A stretch of 64,000 nucleotides of DNA from Cinclus cinclus (GCF_963662255.1 NC_085084.1:645501-709500), one strand, 5' to 3'. Shown: positions 1-13,461, counted from the first letter of the stretch. Notes: generated from the letters alone by a model not told the origin. Numbers and translations: made by a program.

Positions 1-495
1 CTTGTAGGTGTTATCTGACAGGAGAACAGCTTTAAAAACGTCCCTGAAAATCTGAACTATGTGGGTTTTTTAAAATACCACTTTCTGTTGTGGTATCGTG
101 GAGTTTTCCTGTTGTTGCAGCTGGAACAGGCACTGCAGTAGAGCACTGTGCACAAAAATGAAGATGTCAGAATTCCATTCTTGGTTTATATATTTAGAAG
201 TTTGTTATGCCAACAGTTAGTCATTTTCTGTAAAGAAAAACTCATGGAGTCAAATGTTTTCTGTTTCATAATGTGTTTACACTGTTGTAATGTTCTGCAT
301 TATTTGGAACCATAAGTGTTATTTTGGAGCCTTGCTTTCTGTTGATTTATCGATGTCATAAACCACTGTACATACATTACACATTTATATAAGAATAAAT
401 TGAAAAGCAGATTATGCTTTTTTCTACAACACCTTAGTAGCAGTCAGTGAGTTAACCAGAAAATAATCATTTAACAAGAAAAAATTTTCTTTTAG
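1..495 (+). other. MSH3: MSH3 intron, 3' end only
   Basis: This is the last part of the intron before the first exon seen here. It is AT-rich and ends in a pyrimidine-rich stretch and an AG acceptor at 494-495. I see no coding sequence, RNA gene or recognisable transposon in it. Confidence 0.8.
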
Positions 496-610
496 GTCCT
501 CAAAACCTATCTGTAATACTAAGCTTGGATAAGCCTGTTATTTGCTCTCTGGCTGCAGTAATTGCATATCTCAAAGAATTTAATTTGGAAAAGATGCTTT
601 ACAATCCAAG
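496..610 (+). CDS. MSH3: MSH3 exon (human exon 10 equivalent): MutS core
   Basis: A 115-bp internal exon. It starts by completing a codon (two bases), reads 37 full codons and ends with two bases of a split Ser codon. The peptide includes [20 protein letters not shown] and FNLEKML, which match the vertebrate MSH3 connector-to-core region, where the protein enters the long lever helices. The acceptor is a T-rich tract ending TTTTAG, and the donor is a consensus GTAAGT at 611. All preceding MSH3 exons are upstream of the window, so the frame was set by homology and confirmed by phase agreement with the next exon. Confidence 0.95.
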
Positions 611-2040
611 GTAAGTTGCCTTATATAAATTTCCAATTCAAAGCACTACTTCATGCAAGTTTTAGCAGACAGTGTCTCTGATTGTAATGAAAAGCCTGCT
701 AGTGGTAAACATAGTCTTTGTAAAAATTACACCTTACATTTGATTTCCTAATCAGAACTGAAAGAATCAAGTGGTTTTCTTTGAGTGGTGTTTCAGGTTA
801 ACCTTTATTGAGTATGTTTCTGTAGACAATACCATCAGTGATGTGAATGAGTATGTACTGCTGCCAGGTGTTACTGAAATCAAACAAGGTGCAAAAACTG
901 GTGGATACTAGGGAGAAAATGTTGAAGTTTGTAATTGTAAAGTTTGTAAACTTGATGTTTGCCACATCTCAACCTCAGTTTTGCTGTGTAACCAAAATGT
1001 AGGGCTCTTCTGGGCAATATAAAAAAAAAGGAATTGCTGTTGTAACTTGGCTTTGCAGATGTTGCAGTTTTCAGCAGTGTGTAGACAGTGTTTTCTTTCC
1101 ATAGCTCTGGAGGCAGGGATAAACCCTGGTGTTGTAATGTTCAGGCAGTACTCAGCATGTGAGTTTGAGTTGTTGATTCTGGTTATCCGTTTTAAAGAAC
1201 ACTGTTTAACACATCCTGTTTGTCTGGAGGATCCCTTGGCTGGACTCAGTGGTAAGCAGGGGTGGGGAGAAGAATCAAAAGCTGTTGCTGGAGCACCACC
1301 ATTTGTGCAAAGTTACTGCAAAACCACCCAAACATGGGCATAACCTTGTCACCTCTCAGCACTTGGGTTTGTTAGGTATGCCGAGAGGAGTGCTCAAGGT
1401 TTGTGGCAGGTGGAATAAAATGAAAATGGAAAGATGTTGCTGCTAAAGCTTCTCTTGCCCTGTCTTACATGAGTATATAAAACTTGGGTGTCCCACCTGG
1501 CTTAGCTTTGAAAATATCATTGAGGCTTATTAAATAAAACACCTTTATATGTTGTGGCTCCTCTGCAAAATATTCTCCCAGCTGTGTGTTCCTCTGTCCC
1601 ATAAGTATGCGGGATTTAATAAAGTCAGTGAGGCTGCTGACTGGAAACTTAAGAAATATGTCATGTCATTTGTAGGTCATTCACATGTTGGGTGGGATTC
1701 TGAGAGTTTGGGGCTAATTTTGAGGGGCTCCCGACATTACCAGTTTAGATTATCAGCTGCATTTAAAATACCAGGTGCAGGTGCCAGCTTTAAACACTGC
1801 TTGCACACTCTTCCAGGTGTCCACCAAAATATTTGGAAATTATTAATGTGTTCTGAATTTTGGGATGGATTTCTTTCCTTAAGTTGCCCTTCTCTCCAAG
1901 TTGTATTTGAATCTTAATGAAAGGTTTGATGCACTGATAGACCTAATGGGGAAGAAATTCCTGTGGCATCTTCCCTGCTAATCCAGCAAGGGGTGTGCTG
2001 ATCTGTGGTGTTCCTGCACTGTGGTGTGCCTGCTTGTCTT

Positions 2041-2192
2041 CTTTGACTGCCTTTTTTTTTTATATAATTGTTTTTTTTTTTTTTTATTTGGGCATAGGTG
2101 GAGAAATCTTGTAGAACTTTGACTCTCTTTTTATTTTTTTTAATAACATTATTTTAATATGCTGGCATAGGTGGAGAAATCTTGTAGAACTT
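2041..2192 (+). repeat. two-copy tandem duplication, unit about 75 bp
   Basis: The 29-base segment at 2091-2119 is repeated exactly at 2164-2192 (offset 73). The preceding CTTTGACT plus T-rich stretch at 2041 recurs at 2117 (offset 76). The difference in offset comes from length changes in the T runs. Together these are two adjacent copies of a unit of about 75 bp, the first with longer T tracts. It is intronic and no function is implied. Confidence 0.85.
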
Positions 2193-4197
2193 CTGAGGAA
2201 GAAAATGAATTCCAAGGAAATGGCATTTTGTGGTCAGCTCGTGGGTCACTGCTGTCACGCTGCCCTGTGTGCAATCACACAGGAGGTGAATGTTCTTTCA
2301 TCTGTAGAAAATGTGAAATCCATCTTTTAGGTAGAAGTAATTCAGTAGCAGAGGACAAATATAATTATGTGGAGGCTTATGTAGCAGCAGTCAGTCACTT
2401 TTGTAACAGCTGGATCCTAAAATCAAGTACATTATAGACTGGGAAGGAAAAGCACTAAATCTGAACACTGACATTTGCTGCTGAAGGTTGCTCTAATGGA
2501 TTTCTGGGCAATGTATGAGCATCTGAGGGAAAAGGCAAAGAAACACTTAATATCTTGGTGATGCTCTTTGAAGAAATAAAATAACATTTTGGGGATAACT
2601 TTGTGGTCAGGAGCTTGGGTTCTGCTGTGTTTGTTTCTAAAGCCTTTATGTTCAAACTACCCAGTACTGAGTTCCTCTTTCTGCTTGTGGTGTGTTGTGG
2701 GGATCCAACAAACTGAGCCAAATATTCAGGCAAAATCAACTTCTGAAATCATTACTAATGCCAGTGAAATGCTGTCTAAACATTGAACAAGTGAAAGAGT
2801 TTAATGAAATTATGTCAGGCTCATGAATGTCCCGAATTAGGAAGTAGAAGAGAAATAACTTCCATTGCAGTGTCAAGCAACTTAAAATTCCTAGAAGAAT
2901 TCAGGTCAGTGAGCACACACAGATGAGTCAGAGAGCATGAAGTGGGAGCTGTGAGGTAGTTTTCAGTTTGGTAATGTGTCACAGGTCTGGATGAAGAAGA
3001 ATGACAGAAAAATTCATTACACCTCTGTAGCTTCTTTGGACAAACACTCTTCTCCCAGCCAGAAAAAAATTCCATTTCAGTTTAGTGGGAAGAGTCCTGG
3101 ATTATCATGTATGTCAAGGAATCCTCATTGGTGGAGGGAAGCAGGTTTTGCTGTAATGTTTTGATGAAGCTTTTAAATCTACTTTGAAGATTTAAAAAAA
3201 ACCCAAAAAATTAAAAAGAAATAAATATTTCTACCACAGCAGGTCACCAAGTTGTGGCTAGGCTGCTTTAGAGTTCCAGCAGCAAGTAAAAATAGATTTA
3301 ATTATGAATGGTACAAATTTTTGTTAATCAATGTGTTCAAATACCTTTACATGCAGAGAGACCTTTATTAAATTATATATAAATGTATTAAATATATTTA
3401 TTTTTTGTCAAGAAATTAGCGTACACATCTAGGAGAGGTTATCAAGTACATTTGAGTGCCAAATTTTGTTTGAAAAAAATCATCATTTGCATAGCAGTTG
3501 CTGAGGAAATATGTCTTGGTGTATTTCCATTTTACCCCTATGTTTTCCAGCATGTTGGATGTGGAGGAGAGAGACTTTGTGGATAGCAGTTTGTAGGTTT
3601 TGAACAGTGACGGATGGACTTCAAGAAATGCAGGAAATAATGCACAAAACAAAAAGGGATTCAGATCAAAAGTTCTAGCCCTGTGGAAACAATCAGTTAT
3701 GAGTTTAAACCTGGTTAATTGAACACAAACCACTCTTGGTCTTGACATCCTTTTTAATACCGATTGTGGTAAATGTCTTTGGTGTGGAACCTAAAAAACG
3801 CCCCCCTAGTACTTCTGAAAAAAGTTTTCACTTCCTAAAGCTTTTAGGGATTCCTGTATTTCTTGTCTTTCTAAGTTCATTTTGTGGTTTATTCACCCCT
3901 AGAGATCTCAAAGACATAGACTCTAGAGCTCTGTAAAAGGTAATTGAGCAAAGAAAATCTGTTGCTTTCAGGGTGCCTTGCAGCTTCACTCAGAAACGTT
4001 AGAGATTTGGAAAATTCAAGTAGTTGAAAATTCCTGATCTAAGTAACATGCATTCACTTAGGCTGAGATACCGAGTATGAATTCTATTATTAAATATATT
4101 ATAAATATATTTAAATTATATTAAATTACATGTATTATCTCCTGTGGAGAAAATAATGAACACAGCATTGAAACCACTGTTCACTTCAAGCTTCTTG

Positions 4198-4372
4198 AGA
4201 ATCCCAGACTGGTTTGGATCAGAAGTTACTTTCAAGTTTGTCCAGTCCCTGCCGTGGCAGGGACACTTTCTGCTGTCCCCAGTGTCCAACCTGGCCTTGG
4301 GCACTGCCAGGGATCCAGGGGCAGCCACAGCTGCTCTGGGAATTCCACCCTGTGCCAGGGAACAATTCCTTC
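4198..4372 (-). mobile_element. CR1 LINE fragment, 3' part, minus strand
   Basis: On the + strand it begins with an AGAATCCCAGACTGGTTTGG-like start. It then reads GTCCAGTCCC, TGGCAGGGACACTTTCTGC and a GCCACAGCTGCTCTGGGAATT-type segment, the reverse complement of the 3' end of avian CR1. It is truncated, as nearly all CR1 copies are, and has no coding capacity. A 68-bp stretch at 4291-4358 is identical to the copy at 39104-39171. Confidence 0.85.
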
Positions 4373-6130
4373 ATAAAACTAAATCTCTCCTACCTTAGTT
4401 TAAATCCTGTCCTAACTGCCTGTGTAGAAAACTGCTCTCACTCTTTTTTGTGAACCCCCTTAAGAAGAGGAGAAGTGACAGAGATGATGCAGTTTCTCCA
4501 GGAACACATAACTGGAGTCTGGGGATGTGCTGTGCTGTCCTGGAGCAGAGCAGTAACCTTTCTGTGCTCAGCATCTTGTGGTCCTCCTCTGAAAAAGTAA
4601 TTTTATGGGCAGGAACCTCAATCTCACTAGTACTCCCTCTAAGATTCCTAAAGCTCCCTAGAAGCTGCTGTATTTACTCTTTTCCTTCCTGTAAGCCCAG
4701 GGATGAGTTGACCCTGCCTGGCCACATTCCTGTGTTATGGACTTGCCAGCTGTTTCCATATCTTTGGTTTTGTGCTGCTTGATGAGTGCCCAGGGCTGTT
4801 TCAAGTGTGTGCTTTGAAACTGGGGTGACAGTGTGACCTGCAGGAGGAGTTCTGGCCTTGTGATCCTGTCAGAAGGGATTTTGGAAAGGTCACTTCCAGC
4901 AGTGCAGGGAGGGCTGCTGGCACTGCGTTAGCATTTCACACAAGGGTCGTGCTGAGACCTTTGCTGCAAAACCAGCCCTGGCTTAATAGTTACCTACAAC
5001 CTTCTTCTGCCATTTGGTCTCTAAGTACCTTATAAAGATTGTGGGTTTTTTTTTCACGTTTTTATCAAGTTCTGATCCCAAGCTGAAGGCAGATGAGTGG
5101 GTGGAAGCAAAACATGTTCTGTGCTGTGACATGTGGAATTGTTGGTTGGGCATATCATGCAGTTGATCTTGGCTGTTGCTCATGTATTCTAAACTCTCAA
5201 TTACCACGTTTAATAGCAGGATGAAGTAACTCAGATAAAGAAAACGCCTGGGTAATGTAAGACACACGTAATTTATGCTGTGATAGCAACTTGAGCTTGT
5301 CTGAGCCGAAAGATCTGTAAATACACTGTGCAGTGGAACAGAGTGAGTTGTCTTGAGACACTCCTGTGAACTGAGTGTGTCCTCTGCTGGGTGCTCTAAA
5401 GCCAGGAGGAGTGTGGGAGCACCAGCACCAGAAAAATCCACAATTCTGAAGCTCTGATGGGACAGGGAGACCCAGGAGCATCCTCTTGGCTTTGGAGAGG
5501 AGGTGGAAGGGCTTGGCTCTCACCCAGCTGTTTTTAAGAGCAGTGGCAAGTTGGGAAGCTGAAGTTGGTCCTGGGTGCACAAAGGTGCTTTTGGAACAGC
5601 AGATGGGATTTGTTGTTTCATGCAGAGAGTGGGAGCCAAGCAGAAATCATTCCTAATTAATTTTCACCAGCATCAGCAGTTGTGGCTGAAGATAACAAAA
5701 AAGAAGTATTGTTTTGTTGCTTACAATGTTGTGTAATTTGGAAAGTGTTGCTGGTTTTGCCTCCAGTGTTTTCTTTTGCTGGTCAACTTCCTTGGTTTCT
5801 GAAATAGCACACAAAGCAGAATAATTATGACTATGGGTACAGTTCTGAGTCAGCTGTACTTCCAAACTGTCATTAAACTTCTTCAGGGCCCTCAGTTGAA
5901 TCTGCCTTTTTTACATTCTGTGGAAAATACTTCTAATTTGACCCATTATTTAGGAAAAAAATTGGTAGCAGGCCCAAGCACCTGCATACAACATAAATAT
6001 ATAAGATCAGTCTCTGAATATTTAATATTTTTGAAACTTTTGTGGCTGTTCTTGTTTTTAGTGTTGCAGCAATGCAGCTGTGTGTGCCTAACAGGAAAAG
6101 GTTGAGTATTCAAGTACTTTTCCAGAAGGT

Positions 6131-6161
6131 TTAAAATTGAATTAAAATTGAATTAAAATTG
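6131..6161 (+). repeat. short tandem repeat, 12-bp AT-rich unit, about 2.6 copies
   Basis: The phrase TTAAAATTGAA recurs at 12-bp spacing three times before the match ends. It is a small intronic minisatellite. Confidence 0.8.
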
Positions 6162-7022
6162 ACTTCTGGTAAAAAGTCAAGAAAACTGTTTTCAGTCTTG
6201 CCCAGCAAGTGGTTCTGGTTAGTGTAAGACAGAACAGGACAAAGAATGTCCTGGATTCTGAGCAAAGGGCAGTCAGCAGGATGATTAACCCAGACAATCA
6301 TGACTTGATTTGTCAGAAGCATTTAGTGAGAATATTGCACTTCACAGTCCTGACTACTACATGTGTGTCTGAGACTGAAATTATTTTCAGATCTAATATG
6401 ATTGCACACCTAACAACATTATTTTATTAAAGCAGCACAACCTTTGGGTTGGTCTCATCCAGCTCTGTTTAGGAGTGTCAAAAAGTCAAGTAATTTTGGT
6501 CATGGTTATTTATTATTAAAACAAAATCAAATGGTTTCCATCTCCCCTGTTTCTCTTTTCCAACATAATTGCACTTGCAGGCTGTTTAAATTTGCAGTAG
6601 TAATTGAAAGTAACATGTATTTTGATAGGATGGTTTGAGGATGAGTTGTGTTAAAAATCTTTTCCATTCTTGAAGTATTAACTGTTAGTCCTGTCATTGC
6701 TAAATTGTAAACTGAATAAATTAACCATTTAGTGGAAAAGTGTTAGATAACAGGAGGGCTGGATTTTGTTCTGAGCTTTGTCACAGTCATTGTAAGAAAT
6801 GGGGAAGTGAGTCTGAAATTTTATTTTCCCAAGCAGAAAGTTTAAGAGAAGTTATTACTGTTCAGTTCTTTTATTTATTTGAGGAGATTTTAATTTCTTG
6901 CTTGACTTCTAAAAATTTATTTGCATAACTCATGAATTCTCTAATGTGAGAAACCTGACAGTGTCTCAGTGTTCTGCCCATGCCCAAATTTAAGATATAA
7001 CATCTGAAATTCCTCTCCCCAG

Positions 7023-7107
7023 CAATTTCAAACGGTTGTCCAGTGAAAATGAGCACATGACAATTAATGGGACAACAATGAAAAATCTTGAAATTTTACA
7101 AAATCAG
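7023..7107 (+). CDS. MSH3: MSH3 exon (human exon 11 equivalent)
   Basis: An 85-bp exon that completes the split Ser codon with one base and then reads 28 codons, ending in phase 0. The peptide includes [20 protein letters not shown] and ends NLEILQNQ. In MutS proteins this NxTxxNLE(I/L) stretch lies at the core just before the lever domain, and it is strongly conserved between MSH3 proteins. The acceptor is CTCTCCCCAG and the donor a consensus GTAAGT. The split-codon phase agrees on both sides. Confidence 0.96.
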
Positions 7108-7795
<688 letters not shown>

Positions 7796-10558
7796 TGAGG
7801 TGGGTCCTTGTCCTGGGCTAAACCTCTGCTTTCTGGCTGTCATCTTGAGTGTGCCCAATGGATTTGTTTGTCCAGAAGACCTGGGATCCACAGCAGTTTC
7901 CACAGCAAACGACACAGTGGGAGTGGTAGGTGTTGTGTTTAGGTTTGAAGGAGTTAAACCCCTCTTTTTGGACACAGATGAATAGCAGTGGGTTTGGACC
8001 AAGTTAGAAATTCCTTTGCAGAAATCGAATTCTGCATCCTTTTTCAACCAATCAATGAGGATGAGCTGGGACTGCAGGTTGTTTTGTTCCTAAGCTTGCC
8101 AGTTAATGTTGGATGTCTTCCTTGATTCACAAGTATTTACATCCCTGATGTGTTTAATGTCTTCTAAATTAGCTGTGGATGCCTTTGTTATCCCTGTGTA
8201 CAATGTATTGATCGAGAGAGATCCTTTTTGTTAATCCTGAAATGTGATGATTATTTGGCCACTCCTGTGTTTTGACCTGTGCTTGATTTATCAGTGCTTT
8301 TAGAAATGCTGTGTTTTGTAGCAGTATTGTGCTGGTTCTCCCTTGTCTCAATTTTGATATGGACTCCATATTTTCTGATTTCTCTTTGCTGACTGGATTT
8401 GAGTGTTGTCCTTGAATGTGTAGTAAATAGCAGTATTGGGTCCATGGGCTACATTTGCCTACATTTTGAGATTTTGAATCCATTAATCTGAATATGTGTT
8501 TCCTGAGCATTTTCAATGGAGGGATCTCTGAAGTTGTCACTTTGTTCCCTTCAGTTGTAGCATAGAGGAGATCTTTTGACTTGGTTGTCCACAGTATTTT
8601 CACCCTCTGTTTTACTTTTGAAAATACATTAAGCAGTTTTAATGTTTATTTACTTTTTGACAGGTTTAACTATTGAGGTACACCAGTGTTTTAGCATCTT
8701 GCTGCTGGTGGTAATTTACAACTTTTCTTCAGAATCTTTTTTTTTTTTCTTGACCAATCTAGTATGTTAAAATAGTGCATTTCTGCAGCATCACTGCTTA
8801 ATTTTCTTATTAGCTTTTTCCTAATAAGTTAATTTCACTGGCCATTTTTTTTTTTAATTCTTCTGATAATAGCTTTTGTGTATCTTACCCACTTCCAAAG
8901 GTTTTTGATGGAACCATCCAAAGAGGCATGGAAGTTAATCAGGGCCTTGTGTCATAAAAAGCATTTGGGTGGAACCTCGGGGCTACTTTGCAGGGGTAGA
9001 TGTAAATAAATCAGTTTATTTCCCTCCCTGCCCTCGGGACCTGGTGGGTTTTTGTGTGTGCAGCTGTCAGAGGAGGGAGCCAGAGCACTGAGGATGATGG
9101 CCCCGGGCAGGACCCGGCTCGGGCTCCTCCAGGGGTGCTGTGCTGCTCCCGAGTGACCATCCCGAGTGACCACACCAGTGGGCAGCAGCTCGGACACGGC
9201 TCTGCAGGGAAAGGCAGCTCCTTCCCAGCACAGCAGGCACGAACTGGTGCCCAGCACTTCAGTCCCTCTTTGTTAACCGGTATATTCAGTTTAAATTCTC
9301 TCTTGTCTCAGTGCAGAGCCAGCTTTACAGGTTTGTAGTTCTGTTTCCTTCTCTCACCCCTCTGCTCCTTCCCACTTCTAGAGAGGGATGCTTGGCATTT
9401 TCAGGCTGCTGTGGCTGGGGGTGATGGTGCTCCTCAGTAATACTTGGAGCTAAAAAAGCTGTTTTGCTCTGTGTACTTCTCCCTTTCTGACTCTCAAGTT
9501 GTGATTTTACATAGTTAGTGCATCAGGCATCTGGCAATACAGTTCTCAGTAATGCACACAAATGCACTCAGAGAATCTTCTGTAATTGTAATACACCTGT
9601 GCCTCCTGGAGTGACATTCTCAGAGGAAGTAAGGCTTCTGTACTGCATCTTTTCCAGTCAGTGAGTAGGTGTATCAAGAAGTGAGAGGGTGTAATTACTG
9701 CTTTACGCCTTAGAGTTGAAAATCACTTGGGGTGATGACTAAATTTCCTGTGAAGAAAGCATACATTAGGTGGAATAAAGGTGGAATGTGTACAGACTCA
9801 CTTGGACAAACTTGAAGATACTCTTTAAAATCATCAGTGGTGCAATACATGTGGAGACAAGATGTGTACCCTTGGGAAAAAATAAGAAATGGCAAAAAAG
9901 AAGTTTAACCAAGTGGGGTGTAATGTCCTCACTTACCTGGGTATGCAAAGATAATGGGGTAAGAGTGTATCAATCACCAATGACTGAGCTTTTTAGGAGG
10001 AAGGAGGAAGGTAGTACTCCTTTTGCAGAAGTTATGTATTTGTGGGTTGTGGAAGTGTTACCTTGAGTCTGAAATCCAAGTTCCATCAAGTGCCCTTCTC
10101 TCCTGGTGTCTGTAAGTGGAAGAAAAGGAGATGGATAAGGAGAAGAGGCCTGGAGCATTCCTGGGTGAGTTTCTGGAGGGATCTGGGTGACCTCCTGTCC
10201 CCACTCAGGCAGCAGGGCAGACAGAGGGCTCAGAGCAGCTCTCAGGGTCCAGTGTTGCAGCACAGTGTGACCTCGGCACGCAGCAGTTACTAATGATTTC
10301 TTTCCTAATGGGGAATAGATCTCAGAACCCGTGAGGCTGATGTCCAAGTCACAGCTTTTTCAGCAGCTACATGAGGAGCAGACAGATAAGGTTGCCATGG
10401 GCCTGGCTGAGCAAATCTGACTCTGGTTTTAATCTCTTGTTTTGCTGTGTATTTTGGATGTTGTCCTGTACAGACACTGCCCTGCACATAACCAGTGTGA
10501 AACCTCACCTCAGCAGAATGTATCCTGTCTTTATTATCCATGTTATCAGTAGGATACA

Positions 10559-10595
10559 TCCATATCCATGTCCATACCCATACCCATATCCAATC
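10559..10595 (+). repeat. degenerate 6-bp CCATAY tandem repeat
   Basis: The stretch reads CCATAT, CCATGT, CCATAC, CCATAC, CCATAT in succession. It is a short, degenerate hexanucleotide run inside an intron. Confidence 0.75.
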
Positions 10596-11398
10596 AGTAT
10601 TATCCATGATTACCCACTGCCTCCCTCCTTCCCTTCCCCAGGTGTCAGGAGTGCTGATCACCCATCTGCAGCACAAACAGACATTAATTATGATATTAAT
10701 TTGTGTCTGTGCCTTGCTCAGCTGTTGATTCTTGCACGATTCCTAGGAAATTTGTTCTCTGGATATATCAAACACACAACCTTGGCGAGGTTGGCAGGAG
10801 TTGAGCAAGGAGTTCTAAACTGGAAAAGGCAGATGGGTAGAGCAGCACAATTAGATACAGGTTCATTATTTCCACAGTAGATCAGTCTGTAAAGCTAATA
10901 AAGCTGTGACTAGGTGTTTAAAGCAGAACTTGAGGGTGATGCATGGTACAGAGCACTCGACAGTGCTGGGGAACGTGTAGGGGAATGTCTGCAGATCCCA
11001 ATCCTGTGCAGAGAGCTCTGTGTGTGCAGGAAGCACTGCATAGGGCAGGTGATGCCCCCACCCTCCCTCTCTGCTCCTGCACAGCTGGAATGCCTTTTAA
11101 CAGGATATGTGATTCCTGTGCTATAGCCAGGGCAGAGGGAGAGACCCTGCTGTGGAACTGGGAGAGAACCTGGCTGCTCTTGACCTCTGTTGCAGAAGTG
11201 CTTCCTCTGAGTTAAAAGAATTTCTAATGCAAAATTTTAAAAGCTTAAGGATGCATGTGAGATTAAACTGGAAGGGTGTGTGATGGAAACATACTAGTTT
11301 GCACAGTAGTCTCTCTCTTTGGGGTGTTCTCTACAGGTTTTTGAGGATTTTCGTGTTTGAAGGAGTTTAAACAGACTGAGTGACCCACAAGTGCCTAG

Positions 11399-11425
11399 AT
11401 TTATTTTATTTTATTTTATTTTATA
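11399..11425 (+). repeat. (TTTTA)n microsatellite
   Basis: About five consecutive TTTTA pentamers occur in intronic DNA. No further structure is seen. Confidence 0.85.
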
Positions 11426-13163
11426 TTCTTTTGTCTCTCATAGATTTTTAGTATTACGTATGGATATGCCTGCATTTATTTGTAGCCAAGATCACCTGAT
11501 CTTTTTTTAGCTAAAGCTGATGTTTAAATCTGAAGAAAGGAGGAAAGTTGTATCTGTTTAGACAGTTGCCAAAAATGTGTCAACCTTTGCTTTGTGCTTC
11601 AGAGAAACCAAAATTTAATTACCTCTCAAAAACTGGATTTCTGTTTTTTTTCCATGGAATTCCAGTATACTTTGTCCCCTGTTTCTTCCAGTTCTGGACA
11701 AGATAATGCTTTTATGATATAAAAACCTTGAAGGATGGTATTGATAATTACTATTAGTCTGAATATGCTTTGTCCACTGGAGCTTGCAATGACTTAGCTT
11801 TGTCAATGTGGCAAATTCAGAACTGCACAGTTCAGGACTACAGACAGTTCATTATCTACTCCTGAAGAAGAGGGAGTGTAAAGTTGGCATTACTAATGCA
11901 ACATGACTTTCTTGGAGGATATATGCTGTAGAACAAGGAAGAAGAGGGTCCTTTACTGTGAGATTGGCAATGACATGTCTTTTGTAATATAAAATAATAT
12001 CTTGTTCTAAAGTTTCTCACTTTGAATATATTGAGTGCTGTTGTATTTAGACTTCTGTACGCAAAGTATAATTCTGAAGGAAAGTCTTTCAAGTTTGACT
12101 TTGTCCTTGTTCTCATAATTAAAATATCAGGGCAGCAAAACAAGCTGTCTAAATATCCTTGATAAAGCCCATTTTATTTCAGACTTAAACTGGCTCCCAT
12201 TTGATACTATCTTCATCCAGAGCAGGATTAGAATTTTTTTTCCCAGCAGCAATTTGTAAATAAAATCTACTGATCCTACAGCAGGGCTAAATTTTCCTCC
12301 AAAGAATGACAATTTTATAGAATCAGTGCCAGTATAAAATGCACAAATGCAGGTTACAGCATATGCCTGAGATCTCAAAATTGTTGTAGGAAAGAAAAAG
12401 ATTGCAGCATCATCATATGTATTGATTCATTTTTGCTAGCTGTGTTTTGGTCCCTTTGAATGCTGTGTCTAATTCCTTGTAAATGGAGCAATCAGGCATT
12501 CATTCGTGTTGGCTAAAGTAGCTAATTGTTCCCTTTTTAGGCATAAATAGCTGAAATGCATTGTGTATGAACATAAACAAAAGTGTTTGATTACCATTTG
12601 CATATTTTGGACGTTCTTCTGACAGATGTGAGGGTAAAGTTTAGGGTACTTTTGTACCTCAGTGTTTGAGATCCATTCAGGGAGATTGTCCTCTCCTGTT
12701 GGACCTCTCTGGAGAGGCATGAGACATCAGGAGTTTTGGGAGTAAATTACTTAAAAACATAAGTGAATAGATCCAGAAGGATGCTATTTTTTTTTTTATG
12801 TTTCACTTAACTTTCACTGCACTAATTATGATATAATTAGCCTCGTTTGCACTTTTTCATTGGTGCTAACGGAAAAAATTCCAGCAGTCATGCCAAAATA
12901 TAACAGATCAGGGTTGATCCCATAATTGAGCCAGTTTCTAGCTTAGCCAGCACTTAGGTAAAAAGGCAGAGGTGAGGGTGGCATCCCAGCCTTAAGGGGA
13001 AGGGAGCAAGCAAGGTGGGCAGGGGCTCGTGGCTGGAAGGAAGCATGCAGGTTCCACAGAAGGACATAAATCTTTGTTAGGGAATTGCACACTTGGCAGG
13101 GAAATTCTTCTGTGAGTCCTGATGGGATGAACTCACAGCAGAGGGTTTGACCAGAGGGACAGA

Positions 13164-13461
13164 GGGAAGGGAAGGGAAGGGAAGGGAAGGGAAGGGAAGG
13201 GAAGGGAAGGGAAGGGAAGGGAAGGGAAGGGAAGGGAAGGGAAGGGAAGGGAAGGGAAGGGAGAGAGGAAGGGAAGGGAAGGGAGAGAGGAAGGGAAGGG
13301 AAGGGAGAGAGGAAGGGAAGGGAAGGGAGAGAGGAAGGGAAGGGAAGGGAGAGAGGAAGGGAAGGGAAGGGAAGGGAGAGAGGAAGGGAAGGGAAGGGAG
13401 AGAGGAAGGGAAGGGAAGGGAGAGAGGAAGGGAAGGGAAGGGAGAGAGGAAGGAAGGGACA
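13164..13461 (+). repeat. (GGGAA)n homopurine minisatellite with 22-bp higher-order unit
   Basis: The 5' part, 13164-13258, is 19 exact GGGAA units. From 13259 the array changes to a 22-bp unit that starts GGGAGAGAGG and carries further GGGAA copies. Unit starts are at 13259, 13281, 13303, 13325, 13347, 13374, 13396, 13418 and 13440; one interval is 27 bp because of one extra pentamer. The strand is all purine and G-rich, and is the RNA-like strand of MSH3. Open frames across it in either direction only translate the repeat. The G-runs suggest possible quadruplex or triplex structure (inference). Confidence 0.95.

Larger units (their letters stand above)
611..7022 (+). other. MSH3: MSH3 intron, 6.4 kb
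   Basis: Contains a tandem duplication at about 2041-2192, a minus-strand CR1 fragment at 4198-4372 and a three-copy 12-bp repeat near 6131-6161. The rest is AT-rich single-copy sequence in which I recognise nothing coding. Open frames here are short and have no family resemblance that I can see. Confidence 0.85.

Noticed and set aside
4983..5580. Minus-strand frames of 152 and 127 codons
   Set aside because: They overlap in different frames and show no conserved motif, so both look like chance openings.
10305..10880. Overlapping open frames of 123 and 169 codons on opposite strands
   Set aside because: The composition follows the local hexamer repeat and GC-rich sequence; no splice or family evidence supports either.
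13259..13461. Regular 22-bp units considered as a CRISPR array
   Set aside because: There are no unique spacers; the units are contiguous purine repeats in a vertebrate intron.
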